Of a stretch of 32,324 bases of DNA, positions 22,539 to 30,497 are shown one piece after another. Location: positions 1 to 32,324 of the forward strand of contig JAFQPB010000008.1 in NCBI GenBank assembly GCA_017411905.1, written 5' to 3'. The position numbers and the translations under genes are program-made. Source of the stretch: Oscillospiraceae bacterium. Its GTDB lineage: Bacteria; Bacillota_A; Clostridia; Oscillospirales; Oscillospiraceae. Numbering within the stretch: position 1 is the stretch's first letter; each line of letters begins with the position of its first letter. The notes under the pieces are model-generated. The model had not been told where the DNA came from. It ran no database searches and saw nothing but the letters and a program-made list of their open reading frames with translations.

Positions 22539-22667
22539 AAGGCTCCCTTGTGTAAAGGGAGCTGGCAGAAATCTTTGATTTCTGACTGAGGGATTGTTTT
22601 CTTCTTCACTTTACAACCCCTCCGTCAGCCTGCTCGGCTGACACCTCCCCTTACACAGGGGAGGCTT
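22539..22667. repeat. MITE-like palindromic repeat element
   Basis: The 129-bp unit has imperfect terminal inverted repeats of about 50 bp. The left end AAGGCTCCCTTGTGTAAAGG matches the reverse complement of the right end, AAGCCTCCCCTGTGTAAGGG. Each arm contains its own hairpin (CTCCCTT / AAGGGAG; CAGAAATC / GATTTCTG; GTCAGCC / GGCTGAC). AATAACCAA occurs on both sides (22525-22533 and 22681-22689), a possible but displaced target duplication. There is no coding capacity. I associate this sequence type with repeats common in Oscillospirales. Confidence 0.7.
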
Positions 22668-22705
22668 ATATCGTAGCGTAAATAACCAATATGGAGGAAA
22701 TAACA

Positions 22706-23905
22706 ATGAACTACAACAAGAAGTCTATTGAAGACATTGAAGTAGCCGGCAAGCGCGTGCTGTGCCGCTGTGACTTCAACGTTCCCACCAAGGAAGGCAA
22801 GATCACTTCCGACAAGCGGATCGTAGCCGCACTGCCCACCATCCAGTATCTTGTGGATAAGGGCGCAAAGGTCATCCTCTGCTCCCATATGGGCAAGCCC
22901 AAGGGCGAGTGGAAACCCGAGCTTTCCTTAAAGATCGTTGCCGACCGTCTTTCCGAGCTGTTGGGCAAGGAAGTCGTGATGGCTTCCGATGTAGCAGGTG
23001 AGGATTCCAAGGCCAAGGCCGCCGCGATGAAGGACGGCGATGTGATGCTGCTGGAGAACACCCGTTACATTAAGGGTGAGACCAAGAACGATCCCGAGCT
23101 TTCTAAGGCGCTGGCTGACCTTGCCGACATTTTCGTAAACGATGCTTTCGGCACTGCGCACCGCGCCCACTCTTCTACTGCCGGTGTTGCTGACTATCTG
23201 CCTGCTGTTTCCGGCTACTTGGTGCAGAAGGAAGTTTCCATTATGGGTAAGGCTCTGGCAAACCCCGAGCGTCCCTTCGTTGCCATTTTGGGCGGCGCAA
23301 AAGTCTCCGATAAGCTCAACGTCATCAACAACCTTTTGGAAAAGGTAGATACCCTGATCATCGGTGGCGGTATGGCTTACACCTTCTTAGCTGCCCAGGG
23401 CTACAGCGTAGGTAAGTCCCTCGTAGACAACGAAAAGCTGGACTACTGCAAGGAGATGCTCTCTAAGGCAGAGGCTAAGGGCGTTAACCTGCTGCTGCCC
23501 GTTGACACCGCCATTGCTCCCGCATTCCCCTCCCCCATCGATGCTGAGATTCCCGTAGACTATGTAGACTGCACCGCTATTCCCGCCGACCAGATGGGTC
23601 TGGACATCGGCCCCAAGGCCTGCGAGGTATTCGCTGCTGCCGCTAAGTCTGCCAAGACCGTTGTTTGGAACGGCCCTATGGGCGTATTTGAAAACCCCAC
23701 CTTGGCAAAGGGCACCATCGCTGTTGCACAGGCACTGGCCGACAGTGATGCTGTGACCATTGTTGGCGGCGGTGACTCCGCAGCCGCTTGTGAGCAGCTT
23801 GGCTTTGCCAATGCGATCACCCACATTTCCACCGGCGGCGGCGCATCTCTCGAGTTCCTGGAAGGCTTAGAATTGCCCGGCATTGCTTGTCTGGAAGACA
23901 AGTAA
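22706..23905 (+). CDS. pgk: Phosphoglycerate kinase
   Basis: The 399-aa glycolytic kinase transfers phosphate from 1,3-bisphosphoglycerate to ADP. Signatures are [14 protein letters not shown], the substrate arginines in LLENTRY and [22 protein letters not shown], and the nucleotide site GGGDSAAA with the final [13 protein letters not shown]. The start is the ATG 8 nt after GGAGG. A frame-consistent upstream ATG overlaps the ribosome binding site and is rejected. tpiA follows 98 bp later; gap and gpm are not in the window. Confidence 0.98.
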   Translation: MNYNKKSIEDIEVAGKRVLCRCDFNVPTKEGKITSDKRIVAALPTIQYLVDKGAKVILCSHMGKPKGEWKPELSLKIVADRLSELLGKEVVMASDVAGEDSKAKAAAMKDGDVMLLENTRYIKGETKNDPELSKALADLADIFVNDAFGTAHRAHSSTAGVADYLPAVSGYLVQKEVSIMGKALANPERPFVAILGGAKVSDKLNVINNLLEKVDTLIIGGGMAYTFLAAQGYSVGKSLVDNEKLDYCKEMLSKAEAKGVNLLLPVDTAIAPAFPSPIDAEIPVDYVDCTAIPADQMGLDIGPKACEVFAAAAKSAKTVVWNGPMGVFENPTLAKGTIAVAQALADSDAVTIVGGGDSAAACEQLGFANAITHISTGGGASLEFLEGLELPGIACLEDK

Positions 23906-23920
23906 TTTAGATTATATACT

Positions 23921-23948
23921 GTAGGGCGGGAGCAAGCCCCCGCTCTAC
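23921..23948. repeat. Hairpin between pgk and tpiA
   Basis: GTAGGGCGGG / CCCGCTCTAC, a 10-bp stem with one G-T pair and an 8-nt loop. No long T-tract follows, so it may be a processing or stabilising hairpin, or a small dispersed repeat, between two genes that are probably co-transcribed. Confidence 0.5.
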
Positions 23949-24003
23949 AATAATTTTGTAAATAACATCGTTTATCGATGCATATATAATAGGAGAAATA
24001 ATT

Positions 24004-24780
24004 ATGAACAGAAAATACCGTAAGACCGTCATTGCCGGCAACTGGAAAATGAACAAGACCCCCTCCGAGACTAAGGAGTTTATGCAGAACCTGAAGGTTA
24101 TTATGCCCAAGGGTCGCTGGTGCGACGTAGCTCTGTGCGTTCCCGCTGTCTGCATTCCCGCAGCGGTGCGCGCTATGCGCGAGACCCGGGTTGGCATCGG
24201 TGCAGAAAACTGTAACGCAAATGCTTCCGGTGCATACACCGGTGAGATTTCTACCGGTATGCTGGTAGATGCAGGCTGCAAGTACGTTATCATCGGCCAC
24301 TCCGAGCGCCGCGCTATGGGTGAGACCGATCAGGATGTCAATGCTAAGGTACTGGCCGCTCTCAATGCAGGCCTCATCCCCATTATGTGCTGCGGTGAAA
24401 GCCTCGAGCAGCGTCAGGCCGGCATCACCACCGAGTGGATCGCTATGCAGATCAAGCTGGGTCTTTTGAATGTTCCCGAAGATAAGATCCGAAAGGTCGT
24501 TATCGCTTACGAGCCCATTTGGGCTATCGGTACCGGTATGACCGCCACCCCCGAGCAGGCACAGGAAGTCTGCGAAGGCATCCGTACCGTTGTACGTAAG
24601 CTGTACTCCTCCAAGACCGCCCGTACCATCTCCATTCTGTATGGCGGCTCTATGAACGAGAAGAACGCTTTTGAGCTGCTGGCACAGCCTGACATTGACG
24701 GCGGTCTCATCGGCGGTGCATCCCTCGTTCCCGAAAAGTTCGTGCAGATCATCGAAGCTGCAAATCAACCCACCCTCTAA
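24004..24780 (+). CDS. tpiA: Triosephosphate isomerase
   Basis: The 258-aa TIM barrel interconverts DHAP and glyceraldehyde-3-phosphate. It has GNWKMNKT with the catalytic Lys, [10 protein letters not shown] with the catalytic His, and the active-site Glu with loop 6 in [19 protein letters not shown]. The phosphate-binding [10 protein letters not shown] and GGLIGGASL are also present. Length is normal. AGGAG precedes the ATG. It follows pgk, as is common in Clostridia. Confidence 0.98.
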   Translation: MNRKYRKTVIAGNWKMNKTPSETKEFMQNLKVIMPKGRWCDVALCVPAVCIPAAVRAMRETRVGIGAENCNANASGAYTGEISTGMLVDAGCKYVIIGHSERRAMGETDQDVNAKVLAALNAGLIPIMCCGESLEQRQAGITTEWIAMQIKLGLLNVPEDKIRKVVIAYEPIWAIGTGMTATPEQAQEVCEGIRTVVRKLYSSKTARTISILYGGSMNEKNAFELLAQPDIDGGLIGGASLVPEKFVQIIEAANQPTL

Positions 24781-24788
24781 GCCTTTAT

Positions 24789-24809
24789 GGGAGCAGCTTT
24801 GCTGCTCCC
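24789..24809 (+). terminator. Hairpin after tpiA
   Basis: GGGAGCAGC / GCTGCTCCC, a perfect 9-bp stem with a 3-nt loop, followed by the weak T-tract TTGTCTTTT. It may partly terminate before the next gene, whose ribosome binding site begins about 10 bp later. Confidence 0.65.
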
Positions 24810-24834
24810 TTGTCTTTTAGAAAGGAGGCCATTT

Positions 24835-26451
24835 ATGGAAACATTGCTTCTTTCCGGCAATGCGCCCGGTACAGCGAAAACCGCCGCAGATATTCTTCTT
24901 TCCGGCGGGCTTGTGGCGATCCCCACCGAAACAGTATACGGCTTAGCCGCCAATGGCCTCGATCCGGAGGCGGTGGCAAAAATATTTATTGCCAAGGGCC
25001 GCCCGCAGGACAACCCTCTGATTTTACACGTATCAGAGGCCAGTGAAATGGAGCTACTGTGCCATTCCATCCCGGAGAGTGCCTACCGCTTGGCAGAGGC
25101 CTTTTGGCCTGGGCCGCTGACGATGGTACTGCCCGCCCGGGAGAATGTTCCCAAGTGTACCACCGCAGGCCTCTCCACTGTAGCCATCCGCTGTCCGGAT
25201 AACCACATTACCCGAAAAATCATTGCGCTTGCCGGTGTTCCCTTGGCCGCGCCGTCAGCTAATCTCTCCGGCAAGCCCTCTACCACTACCGCGGAGCATG
25301 TGCTCCACGACCACGACGGCAGAATCGATGCCATTGTGGACGGTGGCCCTTGCCGGGTAGGTGTGGAGTCTACTATTGTGGATTTGTCCGAGGGTACGCC
25401 CCGGCTTCTGCGCCCCGGCGGCATTACCCCGGAACAGCTCCGGGAAATCCTTGGTGAACTGATTATTGACAAAGCCGTCTCTTTCTCTGTAGACAAGGAC
25501 GAAGTGGTCAAGGCTCCGGGTATGAAATACCGCCACTACGCCCCGGACTGCCGGGTCGTCATTGTAGACGGAGACTTGATTGCCGCAACGTCCTATATTG
25601 AAAAGCACTTTGTTCCCGGCAATCGGGTGCTTTGCTTCGAAGAAGAACTGGAAGCATTTACTCCCTTCTTTCCCCTTGCCTACGGCAAAAGCAGCGATAT
25701 GGACACCTTAACTGCCGGTCTATTTGCAGCGCTGCGGGAGCTGGACGATCCCAGTATCGGCACCGTTTTTGCCCGGTGTCCCAAGGGCAGCGGTAAGGCG
25801 CTGGCTGTCCAGAACCGGCTGGAAAAAGCGGCCGGTTTTCAGCGGATAAACCCCCGAAAAAGGCACTTTATCTTAGGAATAACCGGCGGTACAGGCTGCG
25901 GAAAATCCACGCTTTTGGAGGTCGTTTCTCAGCTTGGCGGCACAGTCATCGACTGCGATCAGGTTTATCACCGCCTTTTGGAAACAGACAGAGAAATGCT
26001 ATCTGCCATCGAAAACCGCTTCCCCGATGCTTTTATAAATGGCGTTTTCGACCGGAAAAAGCTGGGAAAAACGGTCTTTTCCGATGGAAATTCTCTCCGC
26101 GACTTAAACGAAATCACCCACAAAGCAGTAAAAAAAGAAGTCCTTCGTATGCTCCCAAGCACACCTTCGCTCATCGCCATTGACGCCATCGGTCTTTTCG
26201 AGGGTGACCTTGCGTCCCTTTGTGATGTGACAGTTGCGGTCACCGCACCGGAGGAAATGCGCACCCGGCGACTCACAACCCGGGACGGCATTTCGGAAGA
26301 ATATGCACTTTCTCGCATCCGCGCTCAAAGAGCTGATGAAGAATTTAGCAAGCTTTGCGATTTTTCCCTTAGTAATAACGAAACTGAGGAAGCCTTCCGC
26401 AAGAAATGCCTTGCATTTTTATGGGGACTGGATATAATGAAAGCAGAATGA
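24835..26451 (+). CDS. Fused threonylcarbamoyl-AMP synthase (Sua5/TsaC) and dephospho-CoA kinase
   Basis: One 538-aa frame carries two enzymes. Residues 1 to about 340 are a full Sua5. The YrdC domain has IPTETVYGLAANG, KGRPQDNPLILHV, SANLSGKPSTT and VESTIVDLSEGTPRLLRPGGI. The Sua5 C-terminal domain, with PGMKYRHYAPDC, follows. It makes threonylcarbamoyl-AMP for t6A in ANN-decoding tRNAs. From about residue 344 a complete CoaE starts: P-loop GITGGTGCGKST (K357), DCDQVYH, HKAVKKEV and the lid RIRAQ; it phosphorylates dephospho-CoA, the last step to CoA. The join is in frame, with a short basic linker RINPRKRHF. AAAGGAGG lies 6 nt before the chosen ATG. An upstream in-frame start overlaps the terminator hairpin. 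Confidence 0.92.
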   Translation: METLLLSGNAPGTAKTAADILLSGGLVAIPTETVYGLAANGLDPEAVAKIFIAKGRPQDNPLILHVSEASEMELLCHSIPESAYRLAEAFWPGPLTMVLPARENVPKCTTAGLSTVAIRCPDNHITRKIIALAGVPLAAPSANLSGKPSTTTAEHVLHDHDGRIDAIVDGGPCRVGVESTIVDLSEGTPRLLRPGGITPEQLREILGELIIDKAVSFSVDKDEVVKAPGMKYRHYAPDCRVVIVDGDLIAATSYIEKHFVPGNRVLCFEEELEAFTPFFPLAYGKSSDMDTLTAGLFAALRELDDPSIGTVFARCPKGSGKALAVQNRLEKAAGFQRINPRKRHFILGITGGTGCGKSTLLEVVSQLGGTVIDCDQVYHRLLETDREMLSAIENRFPDAFINGVFDRKKLGKTVFSDGNSLRDLNEITHKAVKKEVLRMLPSTPSLIAIDAIGLFEGDLASLCDVTVAVTAPEEMRTRRLTTRDGISEEYALSRIRAQRADEEFSKLCDFSLSNNETEEAFRKKCLAFLWGLDIMKAE

Positions 26452-26470
26452 AAGCAAAGGAGAATTGTTT

Positions 26471-27856
26471 ATGACTACAGAAGAACTGCGCACTTCCCTT
26501 TTCAATGCGCCTAAAAACGGCTATGCCTCCTTGACCAATGAGCAAAGAATAGAAATGGAAGCCTATTGCAAGCGGTACAGTGCTTTTATGGATGCCTGCA
26601 AGACCGAGCGGGAAGCAACGGCTTGGGCTTCCGAAACTGCCGAGAAGCACGGCTTTAAGGCTCTCGTTCCCGGTATGAAGCTCCAGCCCGGCGACAAGGT
26701 ATATAAGAATAACCGAGGCAAGAGCATTATTTTGGCCGTCATCGGCTCTGCTTCCCTGAACGAGGGCGCAAATATCTGCGCTGCCCACGTAGATTCCCCC
26801 CGTATGGACTTAAAGCCCAATCCCCTTTATGAGGATTCCGAGATCGCTTACTTCAAGACCCATTACTACGGCGGCATCAAAAAGTATCAGTGGGTAACGG
26901 TACCTCTGGCACTGCACGGCGTAGTCTACCGCAAAGACGGTTCTGTTATCACCATCACCATTGGCGAAGATGATAACGATCCTGTCCTCTGCGTTTCTGA
27001 CCTGCTCATTCATCTGTCTGCCGATCAAATGAAGAAGCCCCTTGCTGAGGGTATTGTTGGCGAGCAGCTAAATGTGATTTTGGGCACGGAGCCTATCGAG
27101 GGCGAGGGCGCAGAGCTCGTGAAGCTGAACATTATGAAGCTGCTAAACGAAAAGTACGGTCTTGTCGAAGCTGACTTCCTCTCTGCTGAGCTGACCATCG
27201 TGCCTGCCGGCCGCTGCCGCGAGGTAGGTTTAGACCGCAGTCTTTTAGGTGCTTACGGCCACGATGACCGGGTCTGCGCTTATGCAGAAATTGAGCCCCT
27301 TCTCACTATGGACATCCCCACCCACACCGCTGTTTGTATTCTTGCCGATAAGGAGGAGATCGGCTCCGTAGGTATTTCCGGTATGCAAAGCCGGGTGTTT
27401 GATACCTTTATGCAGGATCTGTGCGACAGCACCGGCGCAAGCTTAAACCGCTGCTTTGAAAACTCCTTCTGCCTCAGTGCAGACGTTTCCAACGCTTTCG
27501 ACCCCAATTTCCCCGAGACCTGTGACAAGCGCAATAACAGTATGCTAAACCGGGGCATTTCCATCTGTAAGTACACCGGCTCCCGTGGCAAGGGTGGCGC
27601 GTCCGACGCCTCTGCCGAGGCTATGGGGCACGTCCGTACCACGCTGGATAATGCCGGTGTTCTGTGGCAGATCGCCACCCTCGGTAAAGTGGATCAAGGT
27701 GGCGGCGGCACGGTAGCTGCCTATATGGCAAACCGGAATATCGTCACTGTTGACGCAGGCGTTCCTGTGCTGTCTATGCACGCACCGATGGAGCTTGTTT
27801 CCAAGCTGGACTGCTATATGACGATGCTTGCCTGCAAGGCAATTTATTTGGCATAA
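26471..27856 (+). CDS. M18 family aspartyl-type aminopeptidase
   Basis: The 461-aa enzyme is a cytosolic zinc aminopeptidase of family M18 (clan MH), which removes N-terminal acidic or neutral residues. Visible site residues are the His in CAAHVDSPRMDLKP, Asp in LGAYGHDDRVCA, the Glu pair in LADKEEIGSVG, Asp in SADVSNAFDPNF and the last His in VLSMHAPMEL. The start is the ATG 8 nt after AAGGAG; a TTG 6 bp upstream is less likely. It is 19 bp behind the Sua5-CoaE gene, so co-transcription is likely, and a strong terminator follows. Confidence 0.93.
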   Translation: MTTEELRTSLFNAPKNGYASLTNEQRIEMEAYCKRYSAFMDACKTEREATAWASETAEKHGFKALVPGMKLQPGDKVYKNNRGKSIILAVIGSASLNEGANICAAHVDSPRMDLKPNPLYEDSEIAYFKTHYYGGIKKYQWVTVPLALHGVVYRKDGSVITITIGEDDNDPVLCVSDLLIHLSADQMKKPLAEGIVGEQLNVILGTEPIEGEGAELVKLNIMKLLNEKYGLVEADFLSAELTIVPAGRCREVGLDRSLLGAYGHDDRVCAYAEIEPLLTMDIPTHTAVCILADKEEIGSVGISGMQSRVFDTFMQDLCDSTGASLNRCFENSFCLSADVSNAFDPNFPETCDKRNNSMLNRGISICKYTGSRGKGGASDASAEAMGHVRTTLDNAGVLWQIATLGKVDQGGGGTVAAYMANRNIVTVDAGVPVLSMHAPMELVSKLDCYMTMLACKAIYLA

Positions 27857-27864
27857 AATTTCAG

Positions 27865-27895
27865 GGCTGTTCCAAAGGGAACAGCCTTGTTTTTT
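27865..27895 (+). terminator. Intrinsic terminator after the M18 gene
   Basis: GGCTGTTCC / GGAACAGCC, a perfect 9-bp stem with loop AAAG, followed by TTGTTTTTTT. It closes the pgk-to-M18 block. Confidence 0.9.
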
Positions 27896-27915
27896 TCACT
27901 TCTTCGTGGTACAAT
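27887..27915 (+). promoter_or_regulatory. Promoter of the SEDS gene
   Basis: TTGTTT (27887-27892), a 17-bp spacer and TACAAT (27910-27915) with a TGG extension. The -35 overlaps the T-tract of the preceding terminator. Confidence 0.5.
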
Positions 27916-27945
27916 GTTTTTATCTTTGCAGAAGGAGGGTCTGCT

Positions 27946-29109
27946 ATGAAATATATTGCCAGTTTTGTTCGGAACTTTTTCCGAAAAGCAGATCTCACCC
28001 TGCTTTTCCGGTGCCTTGTAACCACCGTTTTCGGCTGGTTTGTCATCGCCAGTACTACCAATGTCAGCTCCGCAGGCTATACCCGGTATTTGATCGTACA
28101 GGTAGCCTCCACATTTATCGGCATTTTTTGTTATGCCTTTTTTTCTTCGATCAATACAGACTTTTTCTCCGAACACCGCCGGGCACTGATTTTCCTTTGC
28201 TTTACGATGATTCTGATGCTGATTCCCTTCGGCACAGACAACGGCACCGGTAACAAAAGCTGGATTCCGATTCCCGTCATCAACATCCATATACAGCCGG
28301 CTGAGATCTGCAAGCTGCCTTTGGTACTGATACTCGCCTCCATTATGGCATCCCATCAAAACCGCCCCTCCCACCTGTTTTCCGTTTTACATATCGGTTT
28401 GGTAACCGGTGCGCTGATCGGTCTGAATCTTGTGGTCTCCAAGGACTTGGGTGTTTCTCTTATTTTTGTTTTCATCTTCCTTGTGATGGCCTTTGCAGGC
28501 GGTGTCAGCGTTGTCTGGTTTTTGTGCGGCTTTGGTGCCCTCGCTGCTGCCACGCCCATTATTTGGCCGCTGTTGGGCAACTATCAGCGCAACCGTATTT
28601 TGATGATCTTTGACCCCACCTTAGACCCCAACGGTTTAGGCGTTCGGTATCACACCGTCCGTTCTCTCCGGTCCCTTACCGGTGGCGGACTATTGGGACA
28701 GGGACTGTTTAACGGTCATCGCACCCAGACCCCCGATGCCCTGTATGCCCAGCATACGGACTTTATCTTCTCTGCCATTGGCGAGGAATTAGGCTTCATC
28801 GGCTGTCTTTGTGTCCTTGTTTTGCTGTTTTCTATCATCTCCCGCATCCTTTGGGTCGGCACCCGCAGTCAGGACTACTTAAGGCGGATGGTCTGCTTCG
28901 GCTGTGCCGCTGCACTGATCTTCCAAGTGGTTATCAACGTGGGTATGTGTATGGGTCTTCTGCCCGTTATCGGTCTAACCCTCCCCTTTATCAGCTACGG
29001 CGGCTCGTCTATTATATCCCTGTACGCAATGATGGGGCTTGTATCCGGCGTTTACGCCAAGCCTGCCCCCACCAGTCAGGAGCGGTATTTAAGGCCTTAT
29101 AAGTTATAA
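27946..29109 (+). CDS. SEDS-family peptidoglycan polymerase (FtsW/RodA/SpoVE type)
   Basis: The 387-aa membrane protein has about ten hydrophobic segments and the SEDS signature blocks. These are PAEICKLPLVLILAS, SKDLGVSLIFVF, the extracellular loop RSLRSLTGGGLLGQGLFNGHRTQTPDALYAQHTDFIFSAIGEELGFIG (28659-28802) and the terminal LPFISYGGSS. Such proteins polymerise glycan strands from lipid II, with a partner class B PBP. No PBP, mre or division gene is adjacent, so whether it serves elongation, division or sporulation cannot be decided. AGAAGGAGG precedes the ATG. It is a monocistronic unit between terminators. Confidence 0.9.
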   Translation: MKYIASFVRNFFRKADLTLLFRCLVTTVFGWFVIASTTNVSSAGYTRYLIVQVASTFIGIFCYAFFSSINTDFFSEHRRALIFLCFTMILMLIPFGTDNGTGNKSWIPIPVINIHIQPAEICKLPLVLILASIMASHQNRPSHLFSVLHIGLVTGALIGLNLVVSKDLGVSLIFVFIFLVMAFAGGVSVVWFLCGFGALAAATPIIWPLLGNYQRNRILMIFDPTLDPNGLGVRYHTVRSLRSLTGGGLLGQGLFNGHRTQTPDALYAQHTDFIFSAIGEELGFIGCLCVLVLLFSIISRILWVGTRSQDYLRRMVCFGCAAALIFQVVINVGMCMGLLPVIGLTLPFISYGGSSIISLYAMMGLVSGVYAKPAPTSQERYLRPYKL

Positions 29110-29113
29110 AATG

Positions 29114-29139
29114 ATCCGGCAGAGAGTTCTCTGCCGGAT
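29114..29139. terminator. Bidirectional terminator between the SEDS gene and the GPH gene
   Basis: ATCCGGCAGAG / CTCTGCCGGAT stem of about 11 bp with a 4-nt loop and T-rich flanks on both strands, 5 bp from each stop codon of two convergent genes. Confidence 0.85.
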
Positions 29140-29144
29140 ATATT

Positions 29145-30497
29145 TTATTCTGCTTCTCTTGCTTCCAAGTCCTTGAGTATTTCGCTGTAGAACGCTTCGC
29201 TGATCTTATACTTTTTGAGGTATACGATATAGCCGACTACGATCATAATCAGGGGAATAACGAACATTGCGAGCTTTACCGTCAGCTTGCCGGTGCTATC
29301 GATGGCATCCACTGTGCCACCATCGACCTTGATGCCGGCCAAAATGAGGGTCATACTGGTAATACCGGTGGCGATCGCACCGCCGATCTTATTGATGAAG
29401 GGCTGGATAGAGAAGGTAATGGATTCGTTTCGCTTGCCCAGCTTCCACTGACCGTATTCCACGGTGTCTGCAAGGAACATCAGCATCAGCGTCTGAATAA
29501 ATGCCTGCCCTACGAATACCAACACTGCGCCCAGTGCGATCAGGATAAGGGAAATTTCTGCAAAGAAGAAGATGGCATAGCCTGCAAGCACCAAGACGGT
29601 ACCCAGAGTATACAGGCTGCGGCGGTTCATCCGTTTTGCAACAGCAGGATAGACTGCCAGTGTGCTAAGCTGAGAAACGCCTACAACTGCCACCAGCACC
29701 ACATACATCCCCTCGTCACCGAACAGGTACTTCATATAATACACAGCAAAATTGACGGTAGTGCAGTAACCCACCATAAAAAGTCCCATTGCTAAAGTCG
29801 TCCACATAAGCTGGTCGTTTTTCAGCAACGCACGGAACATCTGCTTAACGGTGGTAGACTCCTGCTTTTCAGGCGCTACCCGTTTTTCCTTAATGCCAAG
29901 GAGCGGGAACAGCAGTCCCAACACAAACAGTACTGCAACCACAACCGCACACCAGAACCAAACAGCAGGGGTATCGCCTAATGCGCTGGTAACAGGCTGC
30001 CAAGCTACCATTACGATGTACATACCCACATTGGCACAGATACGGGCAAATGCGCCGGTCTTTTCCCTCTGCTTCTGGTCAGAAGACAGCACCGGCAGCA
30101 GCGTCCAGTAGCCAATATCATTGATGCCGTAGGTAATATCCCACAAAAGATAGGCAAAGCCGAATAGAATGACAAAGCCCCAGCCCTCGCCGATGCCCGC
30201 AAAAAGCAGCACCGAGAAAATCGCACTAAGGACACCGCCCACTAAAATAGCAGGCTTGAATTTTCCCCAAGGGGAGCGGATATTGTCGATAACAAGGCCA
30301 GTAATAGGGTCATTAAAGGCATCAAAAATACGCATCACAGACAAGATCATACTGGCCGCAGCAAAGACCCACACAGGCAGGCTCAGTACATCGGATAAGA
30401 AGTACAGGAGTGTATTTGCTTCAAAGGAATAGAACATATCCCGGCCAATGGTGCCAAGGCCGAAATACACGCGGTTACGATCGTCAAGTGTTTTCAC
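29145..30497 (-). CDS. GPH family sugar:cation symporter (MelB-like)
   Basis: The roughly 450-aa protein has 12 predicted membrane segments and the GPH motifs: GTIGRDMFYSFEANTLLYFL, FDAFNDPITGLVIDN (the cation-site loop) and ADTVEYGQWKLGKRNES. It likely imports an alpha-galactoside such as melibiose with Na+ or H+. The start is GTG at 30497, preceded by GAGGAGG with a 9-nt gap. The frame stays open upstream only because it runs antiphase through the galactosidase gene. The coding regions overlap by 14 bp, which fits translational coupling to the GH36 gene. Confidence 0.92.
   Translation of the reverse strand: MKTLDDRNRVYFGLGTIGRDMFYSFEANTLLYFLSDVLSLPVWVFAAASMILSVMRIFDAFNDPITGLVIDNIRSPWGKFKPAILVGGVLSAIFSVLLFAGIGEGWGFVILFGFAYLLWDITYGINDIGYWTLLPVLSSDQKQREKTGAFARICANVGMYIVMVAWQPVTSALGDTPAVWFWCAVVVAVLFVLGLLFPLLGIKEKRVAPEKQESTTVKQMFRALLKNDQLMWTTLAMGLFMVGYCTTVNFAVYYMKYLFGDEGMYVVLVAVVGVSQLSTLAVYPAVAKRMNRRSLYTLGTVLVLAGYAIFFFAEISLILIALGAVLVFVGQAFIQTLMLMFLADTVEYGQWKLGKRNESITFSIQPFINKIGGAIATGITSMTLILAGIKVDGGTVDAIDSTGKLTVKLAMFVIPLIMIVVGYIVYLKKYKISEAFYSEILKDLEAREAE

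Noticed and set aside
23962..23990. ATAACA-17-TATAAT just upstream of tpiA as a promoter.
   Set aside because: Transcription would begin only a few bases from the ATG and past the ribosome binding site, so it is probably chance AT-rich sequence.
23560..24768. A 402-codon minus-strand open frame opposite pgk and tpiA.
   Set aside because: It is the mirror of two highly codon-biased genes and has no family features.
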